64,000 nucleotides of DNA from the NCBI GenBank assembly GCA_026004775.1, contig BPJU01000009.1:210219-274218 (forward strand), written 5' to 3'. A model generated the notes under the pieces. That model searched no databases. It worked only from the letters and a program-made list of their open reading frames with translations, and was not told where the DNA came from. Of the stretch, positions 1-7,831 are shown piece by piece. The first letter of the stretch is position 1; each line of letters starts with the position of its first letter. Source of the DNA: Pirellulaceae bacterium. Lineage in GTDB: Bacteria; Planctomycetota; Planctomycetia; Pirellulales; Pirellulaceae. Position numbers and translations under genes: made by a program.

Positions 1-1171
1 CTCGCCCTGGTTCTTTGCGGGTGCTGTGACGCCAACTGGCGGATCCGCACGTCTCGTCGAAAACCGCCGCCCCGGCCGGCACGATTTGTTCGGCCAGCCA
101 CGTACCGGCCGGCACCACCACCGGCACTCCCGCCGCCAACATTTCCACAAGAACCCCACTACAGCGCCGGCGATACGTGTGCGGATCGTACATGAAAAGC
201 CCGATGTCAGTCGTGGCAATCAAACGCGCGTACTCTGGTCCGGAAAGTGGATGGGGCACAAAACGAATGGCTGTCGGGTGGTGCAAGACGGAGCGGGGAA
301 GCGAGCGGAACTTGCGCCGCGCTCCTTGCAAGTACAACTGGATCGTTCCCTCGGCAAGCGGCTCCCGGAGCAGCTCGACCAGTTGGGCTAACTCTGCTCG
401 CCCTTTGTCACGACGAGCGTGGCCGGCGCAGGTGATACGCAATGGCAAATGGCCAGGCCATCGTGGAGCCGGCACCACACGCACGGGATAGGGCAGCTCA
501 CGGAATGTGACAACGCCCAGCGAGTTATACCTTTCGGCCATGCTGCGCGTGGGGCAAAAGAAAAGCATGCGATAGCACATCCCCTGGCGAATCGCATGAC
601 GAAACCACTCCCGAACCGCCGGGTCGATGACGTTCGCGCCTCCCGGTGTCGGACCGCGCAGCGAAGTTGTTCTTGCTTCCGGCAATTCGAAGTGGAACTG
701 CAAATACCAGGTCGCTTCCGATGCAATGCCGGCGGCCCACACACGAGCAAGTCCGTCCAGTTCCGCCACCGATAAAGTCGGGAAAAAGATGTGATCTTGG
801 CCGGACACCTCGATGCCCGCCAGCAGGTCCGTGACCTCTCGAGCAAATTCGCGGGCATACGCCTCTTTCTGCCTCGGGTGGCCTGCCCGCCAGCCAAATA
901 AGCTCACCAGCGTGGCCCAAGCATTCTTTTGGGCGGACGTCGCGCGTCCGAGGCTCGCGTCCACCTCATACGTCGTATGGCGAAATGTAGGGCGGATCGT
1001 GGCCGGCACCTCGCCCCACGATTCGGTCTTCATCCGCAGGTTACCGGCGACAAGCACTTCGAATCCCGCGTCACCAGCCGCCCGCGCCATATGAAGCGCA
1101 TACTCATAATGGTGATTGCCCGGCCCCGTCAGTGACCGCTCGACCAGGATCCAGCGTGGCGTCCGATCCAC
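1..1171 (-). CDS. Glycosyltransferase, GT4-like (3' end cut by window edge)
   Basis: This is an open frame of at least 390 codons that runs off the left edge, so its C-terminus is missing. I place the start at a GTG at 1171, because an AGGAG sits about seven bases upstream. The N-terminus has the pattern of a GT-B donor-independent Rossmann half (WILVERSLTGPGNHHYEYAL). Near the visible end lies the typical GT4 nucleotide-sugar region (CSGVLVEMLAAGVPVVVPAG), where an acidic residue and AxGxPVVV bind the donor. It probably adds a sugar to a surface polysaccharide or glycolipid in the cytoplasm. Substrate cannot be told. The related exopolysaccharide genes lie 23 kb away. Confidence 0.75.
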   Translation of the reverse strand, partial: MDRTPRWILVERSLTGPGNHHYEYALHMARAAGDAGFEVLVAGNLRMKTESWGEVPATIRPTFRHTTYEVDASLGRATSAQKNAWATLVSLFGWRAGHPRQKEAYAREFAREVTDLLAGIEVSGQDHIFFPTLSVAELDGLARVWAAGIASEATWYLQFHFELPEARTTSLRGPTPGGANVIDPAVREWFRHAIRQGMCYRMLFFCPTRSMAERYNSLGVVTFRELPYPVRVVPAPRWPGHLPLRITCAGHARRDKGRAELAQLVELLREPLAEGTIQLYLQGARRKFRSLPRSVLHHPTAIRFVPHPLSGPEYARLIATTDIGLFMYDPHTYRRRCSGVLVEMLAAGVPVVVPAGTWLAEQIVPAGAAVFDETCGSASWRHSTRKEPGR

Positions 1172-1337
1172 GGAACTTCTCCTAACAAAAGTCGCGCGAT
1201 CAGTCAGCCCTCACCCAGCATCCCATGCAGGCCACTTGTCCCGTTAGCCGGTAGTTCGATCTATGCCATTCGGGGGGGCGCTATTTGGACACGTATGCGA
1301 GCAGGGATGATTGGTATTACCACAATTCATCCGTGGT

Positions 1338-2258
1338 TTATTGGCCTTGGCCATTCGACGCCGGCGACGCATCTTCGTGTTTCAGGTGTTTGGCAAAAAA
1401 CCTGTCCATGGCAGAAGTAACGTCGGTGCCGGAAAACGCAGGGCCACCGTGCCCCGCCCCTTTCAGGATCACCAGCGTCACTTCCACGCCGGCTTTTTTC
1501 AAGGTGTCAGCCAATAATTCGCTTTGCTCAAGCGGCACCAATGGATCTTGATCACCGTGCAGGATTAAAAACGGAGGATCATCCGGCGTAACAAACGAAA
1601 CGGGGCTGGCCTGTCGAGCCAGTTCTACTTTTTCCGCAGGTGGGCCACCCAGGAGCCGAGCGATGGCCGAGTCCGCGGTGGCGTTTCGCGGAGCGAGGCG
1701 GGCCAGGTCGGATGGGCCGAACAGATCGACGACGCATTGGACTCGAGCCGAAAGCGATGTGTGGTCGCCGATCGCATCCCAGGGGGGATTTTCCGGGGCC
1801 GTACCGAGCAGGGCCACCAGGTGCCCGCCGGCCGAGGCGCCACATACCCCGATGCGGTTTTCGTCCAGGCCGTACTCTTTGGCGTGGGCTCGCAACCATC
1901 GGATGGCGGCTTGACAATCCTGAATTTGTGCCGGAAACGGAGCGTGCTGGCTGAGACGGTAGTTGACGCTGGCCAAGGCGTAACCCTGCCGCGTGTAGCG
2001 CATGACCGGCGGGTTCTCCTTGCTGCCGGCTCGCCACGCCCCTCCATGGATCCACACGATCACGGGCATTGGGTCTTTTGCCGACTGCGGTACGTACAAG
2101 TCCAGCCGCTGCCGCTCGTGCCCTTCCGGAACGTAACCAATGTCCTTGAACACGCGGACGTCTTGCCGCGCAGCCCCATCTTGAGCCCAAGCCTTCCAGT
2201 TCCATCCAACGAGCACAACCAGAACCAGCAGACCGGCGCGGCCAACAGACCAACTCAT
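1338..2258 (-). CDS. Secreted alpha/beta-hydrolase (carboxylesterase/acetyl esterase type)
   Basis: 306 aa. An N-terminal hydrophobic segment (residues about 7-20) ending before AWAQ looks like a signal peptide, so the enzyme acts outside the cytoplasm. The fold is that of the BD-FAE/HSL-like esterases: an HGGAW oxyanion motif near residue 71, the nucleophile elbow GASAGG with Ser at about 142, the acidic residue in HGDQDPLVP and the catalytic His in GAGHGG. It should hydrolyse carboxylic esters, possibly acetyl or feruloyl groups on polysaccharides, but substrate is inference. I chose the ATG at 2258 over one ten codons upstream, because AGGAAAGG lies in front of it and the signal peptide then begins normally. 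Confidence 0.88.
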   Translation of the reverse strand: MSWSVGRAGLLVLVVLVGWNWKAWAQDGAARQDVRVFKDIGYVPEGHERQRLDLYVPQSAKDPMPVIVWIHGGAWRAGSKENPPVMRYTRQGYALASVNYRLSQHAPFPAQIQDCQAAIRWLRAHAKEYGLDENRIGVCGASAGGHLVALLGTAPENPPWDAIGDHTSLSARVQCVVDLFGPSDLARLAPRNATADSAIARLLGGPPAEKVELARQASPVSFVTPDDPPFLILHGDQDPLVPLEQSELLADTLKKAGVEVTLVILKGAGHGGPAFSGTDVTSAMDRFFAKHLKHEDASPASNGQGQ

Positions 2259-2347
2259 GGCTCTACCTTTCCTAAATGCCGTCGACATCCGACCGCCAAA
2301 CCGCTCTCATCATAGGCCATCTGTCGTCAGCCACGCAAGACGTCGGG

Positions 2348-2887
2348 TCATTCGACTCCCAGGCCGCCCAGCCACAACACCTTTTGGGGGTTGTCACGAT
2401 CAACCAGTAGTGCGCTGCTTTCCTGCCGGTCGCGCAATTCCTGTGCGCGGCTGACAGCCATCTCCACCACCGTCACATCTTTACAGTGCATCTGACCATC
2501 ACATTCATATTGCAAGGTTACGCGGTAGCATCGCTGGTTATTTGCAACGAAAGGTGTTTCCCGTATATCTCTCACCCAAGCCTGACAAAGGCGACCCTCA
2601 CGAAGCAATCGCCACCGGCGACTTCGGTACAGCCACGTAAAAAATATTGCCATGAAACCAATACCGGCAGGCAACGCTCCCACCAAGCTTATCGTACCCT
2701 TTTTATTTGCCAGTGCGATTACCGCCAGCAGTATGCCAGCCAGCAGGAAAATGGCACCCCAAATGTAAAAGAACCCACTGCCAGCCACCACTTCCAGCCA
2801 GATGTTTCTGGGAATCGTACGAGGTGGTGGCTGTTCGGCAAATCGACGGACTTCTTCCACACGCGGCGTGTTATCCAGGAAAATCAT
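2348..2887 (-). CDS. Two-helix membrane protein, DUF3592-like
   Basis: 179 aa. Two strongly hydrophobic segments at about residues 35-62 and 68-88 are followed by a soluble beta-rich tail (AWVRDIRETPFVANNQRCYR, then YECDGQMHCKDV). This arrangement resembles DUF3592-type membrane proteins, whose function is unknown. No signal for catalysis is visible and no clear ribosome binding site precedes the ATG. It lies alone between the esterase and the beta-propeller gene on the same strand, with gaps of about 90-100 bases. Confidence 0.7.
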   Translation of the reverse strand: MIFLDNTPRVEEVRRFAEQPPPRTIPRNIWLEVVAGSGFFYIWGAIFLLAGILLAVIALANKKGTISLVGALPAGIGFMAIFFTWLYRSRRWRLLREGRLCQAWVRDIRETPFVANNQRCYRVTLQYECDGQMHCKDVTVVEMAVSRAQELRDRQESSALLVDRDNPQKVLWLGGLGVE

Positions 2888-2992
2888 GGCACGCGTAAGA
2901 TTCGACTGACGATCTGCCCCGTAAAGTGCCTGTTCCTAACTGACTCAAACAAAACGACATTTCTCCACAGCCTTGTGATTTGTCGACCTCGG

Positions 2993-4246
2993 TCACCTGC
3001 CAAAATAACATCGCGCCAGTATTGTTCCGCTTTTAATCACCACGCCGTCCCGAAGAAGTACCAGCGGCGTCCAAGCTGGCGCTCGAACGGGGTTATGTTT
3101 AGCCAAGACGTGGTACCGGTTTGGATCCGGATCGAGAATCAGCGCCTTTCCGGAATCGAGCAAGACAAAAATATACTTTGGCGTAGCCAGTAAGTAGGCA
3201 TTTTCCCCTGCCCTTGGCGGGCCTTTCCATAGCACTTTTCCGTTGGTTGGATCCATGCAAAAGAGTCGGCCACTATCGTAATGAGAAAAACCGAACAGGT
3301 AATCCTTCCATATCACTCCGGTACTCATTTCCTGAGCGACCTCGTCGTTTTGCCAGACCACATCTACTCGCCAAGAATCACCTTCACGCTGCGGTCGAAG
3401 CGCCCGGAATCCGCGATTTTCTGCGCCAATGATCACGTAATACTGAAACAGGATGGGAGTGGGCATGTTTTGGTCGGGACCTACATGGGGCAACGCGTAT
3501 CGCCACAAGACGTTGCCGGTCTGGATATCGACTCCAACCACGGCTTGATGGTTCCACTCAACCAATTGCACGACTCCGTCCAACTCAGCCACGACCGGTG
3601 ATGAATAGCAAGGGCCGTCGCCCGCGACTCGCCATATTTCCGTACCGTCGGCGGTATTCAGGCACAACAAGGCACCACCTTGTTCGTCATTTCCGACGTG
3701 AACCAGCAGTCGGTCCTGGTGAACGATCGGAGAGGTAGCCGCTCCCCAGTACGGGTGTGCTTTACCGAATTCATTAAATTCGCGGCGCCACAACAATTGG
3801 CCGGTAGTTGCGTTCCACGCATGCAACACGCCGTGGATACTGAGCGTGAAGAGCCGTCCACTGGCCAAAACAGGAGTCGATTTAGGCCCCTTGCCATGTC
3901 GTTCCCCGCCACTGCCGATCTGGAACGGAGCCTCATAGCGCTGCTGCCAGAGCAGTCGTCCGGTTTGCAAGTCAATGCAGTAAACAATCTCCGATTCGTT
4001 CTTGCGCGCCAATTGGTACACACGGCCATTGTACACCAAAGGAGAACTGTAACCTTCGCCGACATCGTAAGTCCAAACGCCGACGAGCGGTTTCGACCAG
4101 GCCTCTGGGCCGGGAGCGGACTCGACCCATGCATTGCGGTTCGGCCCACGCCAGCCCGTCCAGGATTCAGCTTGCCGACCTGGCAACGCGTCGAGCACGA
4201 CAACAAAGAGCGCAAGAGCGGGCAAAATACAAAAGCTTCGCGCCAT
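2993..4246 (-). CDS. Secreted PQQ-like beta-propeller repeat protein
   Basis: 417 aa. It starts with a signal peptide (MARSFCILPALALFVVVLDA). The remainder consists of recurring blades of the type GxVYxLD.xTGxxLW, for example YCIDLQTGRLLWQQ, HAWNATTGQLLWRREF, VDIQTGNVLWRYA and CMDPTNGKVLWKG, spaced about 50-60 residues apart as in BamB or quinoprotein dehydrogenases. No residues of a quinoprotein active site stand out, so a scaffold or binding role in the periplasm is more likely than an enzyme. The ATG at 4246 has AAGGGAG in front and gives a clean signal peptide; the frame stays open 13 codons upstream. Confidence 0.85.
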   Translation of the reverse strand: MARSFCILPALALFVVVLDALPGRQAESWTGWRGPNRNAWVESAPGPEAWSKPLVGVWTYDVGEGYSSPLVYNGRVYQLARKNESEIVYCIDLQTGRLLWQQRYEAPFQIGSGGERHGKGPKSTPVLASGRLFTLSIHGVLHAWNATTGQLLWRREFNEFGKAHPYWGAATSPIVHQDRLLVHVGNDEQGGALLCLNTADGTEIWRVAGDGPCYSSPVVAELDGVVQLVEWNHQAVVGVDIQTGNVLWRYALPHVGPDQNMPTPILFQYYVIIGAENRGFRALRPQREGDSWRVDVVWQNDEVAQEMSTGVIWKDYLFGFSHYDSGRLFCMDPTNGKVLWKGPPRAGENAYLLATPKYIFVLLDSGKALILDPDPNRYHVLAKHNPVRAPAWTPLVLLRDGVVIKSGTILARCYFGR

Positions 4247-4482
4247 GTTTGACTCCCTTGCTCCTTTCCGCCTCGCCCCCAACACGATGTTGCGATTGAG
4301 CAGCCTGCCAGCGCGGTATTTTCTATCAGCCGGATGTGGTTGCTCTAGCGATCACGTGATACCATACCAGCTTGCCTGTCCGAGCGAAAGCCAGGATAGT
4401 TCAAGGCTCGCTATCGGCTCCACGGCATTTTGTCTGTTGACTCCATCACGTTTCCACCGTCAGACATGAAGAGAGGTTCGAT

Positions 4483-5730
4483 ATGATGCGGTTGGCTCCG
4501 ATACTGATCGCTTGGGCAGAATTACTGTTGGCGGCAGCATACTGTGTGACGACGCTGCCGGCAGAACAGCCGATCGATCATAGCCAAGTACCGGGCGTCG
4601 TGATCGCTCACCGTCCGGCAAGTGCGGGAGTTTACATTGGATCACCGGGAATCGTGATCTTACCGGATGGCACCTATCTAGCCAAACACGACGAGTTTGG
4701 ACCCAAGAGCACGGAGAGGACCAGAGCTGTAACTCATGTCTACCGATCCACCGATCGGGGCCAGTCGTGGCAGCATTGGGCTCAAGTCGATCACCTGTTC
4801 TGGGCCAGCATCTTTTTCCACGATGGCGCGATCTACATGATGGGCACTACTGCCAGCCACGGTCACGGCCATTGCGTCATCCGCAAATCCGCGGACGGGG
4901 GGCGAACCTGGACGGAGGCCAAGGATGCCGACAGCGGCTTGCTGTTTTCGGACCTTTCTTACCATACGGCACCTGTCCCGGTAGTTTTTCACAACGGCCG
5001 GATATGGCGTGCCATGGAAGATGAAAAAGCCGGAGGCGGCTGGGGACGCAGTTTCCGAGCGTTCATGATGTCTGCGCCGCTTGATGCTGATCTGCTCAAG
5101 GCTTCAAACTGGATATCGAGCAACGCGATTGCACGTGACGCATCCTATCTGGGTGGCCAATTCCGCGGCTGGCTGGAAGGCAATGCCGTCGTGGCACCGG
5201 ACGGCAAGATCGTGAACATCTTGCGCGTGAACGTCGAAGGGCCAAGCCGCCTGGTTGGCAAAGCTGCTTTGATACGTATCAGCGACGACGGACAGCGAGC
5301 CACCTTCGATGCGAGTACGGGATTCATTGATCTACCAGGAGGCGATAAAAAATTCACCATTCGCTATGACGCAAATACCAAGGCGTATTGGGCACTCACG
5401 AATCCCGTGTTGGGCGAGCTGGATCGCAACGCCGCGTCGGTGCGGAATACTTTGGCCCTCATCCGATCTACAGATCTCCGTTCCTGGGAAGTGCGGTGCG
5501 TACTCCTGCATCATCCAGACAGGGATCGCCATGCGTTCCAATATCCGGACTGGGTGATTGATGGCGAAGACCTGATCGCCGTAGTGCGGACGGCCTACGA
5601 TGATGGGCTAGGTGGCGCACACAGCGCTCATGACGCAAACTTTCTGACGTTTCACCGATTCAGAAACTTCCGCCAGTTGACCCCGGATGATTCGGTTGTG
5701 GACATCGAGCTGTTGAAAGGGCTGAGATAA
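4483..5730 (+). CDS. Exported BNR-repeat/sialidase-like glycosidase
   Basis: 415 aa with a short N-terminal signal peptide (hydrophobic residues about 5-22). Asp-box motifs of the SxDxGxxW type are visible (STDRGQSWQHW, SADGGRTWTE), which define the six-bladed sialidase fold. Such planctomycete proteins are usually annotated as exo-alpha-sialidase, but the typical arginine triad cannot be assigned by eye, so the sugar substrate is open. GAGAGG precedes the ATG by eight bases. It runs opposite to the preceding gene. Confidence 0.82.
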   Translation: MMRLAPILIAWAELLLAAAYCVTTLPAEQPIDHSQVPGVVIAHRPASAGVYIGSPGIVILPDGTYLAKHDEFGPKSTERTRAVTHVYRSTDRGQSWQHWAQVDHLFWASIFFHDGAIYMMGTTASHGHGHCVIRKSADGGRTWTEAKDADSGLLFSDLSYHTAPVPVVFHNGRIWRAMEDEKAGGGWGRSFRAFMMSAPLDADLLKASNWISSNAIARDASYLGGQFRGWLEGNAVVAPDGKIVNILRVNVEGPSRLVGKAALIRISDDGQRATFDASTGFIDLPGGDKKFTIRYDANTKAYWALTNPVLGELDRNAASVRNTLALIRSTDLRSWEVRCVLLHHPDRDRHAFQYPDWVIDGEDLIAVVRTAYDDGLGGAHSAHDANFLTFHRFRNFRQLTPDDSVVDIELLKGLR

Positions 5731-5822
5731 CAAGATCTGGGTTCCAAGGGAAAAAATGCGGTGAGCAGGCCGTGGTCTGTTTGCCGTGAAAAAGGCACAG
5801 TTGATCCAGCGCTGGCCTTTCT

Positions 5823-5885
5823 GCCTATCCGAAAACCGCCCTTCGTCCACTTATCGATAGGCTTCGAACCGGTTTTCGGATAGGC
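5823..5885 (+). repeat. Dispersed palindromic element, copy 1
   Basis: The ends are a perfect 16-bp inverted repeat, GCCTATCCGAAAACCG on the left and its complement on the right. A third, related word (CTATCGATAAG-like, here as CTTATCGATAGGC) lies in the middle. An almost identical copy lies in reverse orientation at 42506-42571 and a right half lies at 20793-20813. Both full copies are in intergenic DNA. It resembles a small non-autonomous mobile element or a REP-type unit; it codes for nothing. Confidence 0.85.
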
Positions 5886-5894
5886 TCTTAGTCC

Positions 5895-5921
5895 GGAAAA
5901 GGTCCACTTGTGGACTTTTCC
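5895..5921. repeat. Long perfect hairpin
   Basis: Left arm GGAAAAGGTCCAC and right arm GTGGACTTTTCC pair along 12 bases with one bulged G and a two-base loop. It sits directly beside the palindromic element. It could end transcripts from the upstream gene, but no T tract follows on either strand. Confidence 0.6.
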
Positions 5922-6087
5922 TTACGGCGGGGGTGAGCTACTATGCAGAACGGAAGCTGGTGACTGCTCGGGAACGGACAAGATAACTGGTCAGGCACCA
6001 GGCAAGTTGGGACCGATTAGCGCGTTGATGACGGATTGGCAGCAGGGAAGGTTCGGTTGGGTCGGCCGCTCGGCCGGCGGGTAGCTT

Positions 6088-6161
6088 GCCCTCGTAGCTC
6101 AGCAGGATAGAGCGGCGGTTTCCTAAACCGCAGGTCGCAGGTTCGAATCCTGCCGGGGGCA
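6088..6161 (+). tRNA. tRNA-Arg, anticodon CCT
   Basis: A full cloverleaf can be drawn: acceptor GCCCTCG with CGGGGGC, D-arm with AGCTCAGCAGGATAGAGC, anticodon stem GCGGT/ACCGC around TTCCTAA, and a T-arm GCAGG-TTCGAAT-CCTGC. The loop gives anticodon CCT, which reads AGG. The discriminator base is A and the terminal CCA is not encoded in full. Its 3' side is followed at once by remnants of defence genes, so it may have been an integration site. Confidence 0.95.
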
Positions 6162-6180
6162 CCTTTTTCTTCTCGTTACA

Positions 6181-6375
6181 GCGGACGCAGCGGCATGTCG
6201 GCATCTACAGCCAGGAGTTGAACCTCATCACTTGCCGCTGTGCAAGATGAACGTGGACATCCTCGGTATCGGAGGAAACGTCGCGCATGGCGACAGCTTC
6301 CACAACGACCGCCGTCCGGACCTGAAGGCCGACTACATCCTGGCCAACCTAGCGGACCTCGACTACGGCGGGTGA
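6181..6375 (+). pseudogene. Type I restriction methyltransferase (HsdM) fragment
   Basis: Two adjacent frames give a recognisable piece of an HsdM N6-adenine methyltransferase: [13 protein letters not shown], then after a one-base shift [20 protein letters not shown] and [21 protein letters not shown]. In intact HsdM this reads roughly GQExNPxTxRLAKMN...DLKADFxxANPPFN, where NPPF is the catalytic motif. Here that motif has become NLAD, the frame is broken and the rest of the gene is missing. It is a dead remnant of a type I restriction-modification system beside tRNA-Arg. Confidence 0.72.
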
Positions 6376-6468
6376 ACGCCGACTTTCTCCTCGTGCGTTG
6401 CTCATTCTTGTATGCAATATTGTTATTTGTAGTGTCGGGGAGTTCGCCTGCCCGAAGGGCGCCGGAAC

Positions 6469-6758
6469 ATGACCCGAGAAGAGCTGCTTCGCAAGCATCG
6501 TGCTGACATTTTGCAGGTGGCCGCCAAGTACGGGGCTAAAAAAGTCCGCATCTTTGGCTCTGTCGCCCGAGGGGAAGCCGACGAAGACAGCGACCTTGAC
6601 TTCCTCGTGGAGATGGAACGCGGGCGCAGCCTGCTTGACCTGGGGGGCCCCAATACGAACTGGAAAACCTGCTCGGTTGCCGCGTCGATGTCGTCACCCT
6701 CCAGGGACTCAAGACGCGGATCCGCCAACGCGTATTGCGCGAGGCTGTGCCGCTTTGA
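6469..6758 (+). pseudogene. MntA-type nucleotidyltransferase antitoxin, frameshifted
   Basis: The first 58 codons encode a minimal nucleotidyltransferase with the signature GS-x10-DxD ([16 protein letters not shown]), used by MntA antitoxins to AMPylate the HepT toxin. After LLDLGG, in a run of G and C near 6643-6651, the sense continues in another frame ([16 protein letters not shown], then [17 protein letters not shown]) up to the stop at 6756-6758. Joined, the product would be about 96 aa, normal for the family. The stop overlaps the presumed TTG start of hepT, as in intact operons. Either a real frameshift or a sequencing error in the homopolymer run. Confidence 0.8.
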
Positions 6759-7076
6759 GAGGCCCCAAGGAAAGTCTGCTCGACATTCTGGAGGCCATCG
6801 CGGCTATTGAGCGTTTCGCCAGGCAAGACAAGGCGGCCTTCGAGCGGGACCAGTTGCTCCAGGTTTGGTTCCTACACTGCTTGCCGATCATCGGCGAGGC
6901 CGCCCGAGCGTTGCCGGCGGAGGTGCAACGGCTGGCGCCGGAGATTGACCGGGGGCAAGATCATTTGCGTGCGTAACGTGCTCGTGCACGGTTACTTCGA
7001 CATCGACACGGAGATTGTCTGGGAGGCGGCCACGCGTGACGTGCCGGCCTTGAAGTTGCTGGCTAACCAACCGTGA
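6755..7076 (+). pseudogene. HepT-type HEPN ribonuclease toxin, frameshifted
   Basis: The first part reads [20 protein letters not shown] and FLHCLPIIGEAARALPAEV, typical of HepT (DUF86). Near 6950 the frame shifts, and the remainder gives RNVLVHGYFDID. RNVLVH is the R-x4-H motif of HEPN nucleases, so the catalytic residues are still present but in a different frame from the N-terminus. Intact HepT cleaves RNA and is silenced by MntA. The probable start is a TTG at 6755 overlapping the antitoxin stop. With both partners broken, the pair is probably inactive. Confidence 0.8.
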
Positions 7077-7831
7077 ACGGTTACCATAGCTGTATCGAAA
7101 TACTTTTTTTGTGCCGTGACGTAGGCCATCGGGCGACCTGCCTGGGGCGATGAGTCACAGTTAGAACGACACAGAATCCAGTCCAACGCTTTCACTACCA
7201 CATGCCACGGGCGGGTTCGTTCCGTAACAGCGATGACAGATGGCCCTTTAGGTCACTGTCCCGTGCAGTGGGGCGCTTTTACCGCTCAAGTACCACGCCG
7301 TTTCATCGGGGCCAACCTACCCCGACGCTCGTACCTCCTGTTCACGGTGTTCCAAAGCCATTACAGTGAGCTGAATAGACAAACTGTGTCGGAAGGCGTA
7401 ACAACAAATCTTGAAGAGCGTTCGGCCCGCTGCATTCTTTGGTGCAGCGCCCCAATCTTTTTCCGCACTATTCTTTCCACAGACCCTTAAAGATGCTGTT
7501 CCGTATTGGGGAATCCTGCAAGTCGCGTTGCCGTTCCGGAGTATCAGACCGAACTTCGGGCGTGATCTCCACCAGGTAGCAGCCACGAACTCGCCGCAGA
7601 TCTTCGCTTCAAGCGGCCAAAGGGTACGTGCAAGAGCCGTCACCCCCGATTTTTTAAAAAAGTCGGGCATAGTGTGACACCCGTATGGTAGAGCAAAAAA
7701 GGCCACATAGGTTCTGTTTTTCCGAAAATTTGTTACGCTGCTCAGAATGGCGGCGCTCGATTGCGGGCACGCATCGAGTAGCCGCAGACAAAGGCACAAG
7801 GAATCTCGCGCCATTCAAGGAGGAACCACGG
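7077..7831. other. Unassigned 755-base stretch
   Basis: I find no convincing gene on either strand. Open frames here lack ribosome binding sites and family resemblance. The only structure noted is an AT-centred inverted repeat at 7645-7667. The last 40 bases form the leader of the transposase-like gene, with AAGGAGG at 7817-7823. Confidence 0.5.
7645..7667. repeat. AT-centred inverted repeat
   Basis: CCCGA followed by six T, then six A followed by GTCGGG: a near-perfect palindrome about 165 bases before the transposase-like gene. It could act as a bidirectional terminator or as a protein-binding palindrome. Confidence 0.5.

Larger units (their letters stand above)
5731..6087. other. Intergenic stretch with palindromic element and hairpin
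   Basis: No gene is supported between the sialidase-like gene and tRNA-Arg. The stretch holds a dispersed palindromic element (5823-5885) and, right after it, a long hairpin (5895-5921), both listed separately. The remaining sequence shows nothing I recognise. Confidence 0.6.

Noticed and set aside
5941..6204. An 87-codon minus-strand frame reading [18 protein letters not shown]
   Set aside because: It is the well-known false translation of a tRNA gene's complement.
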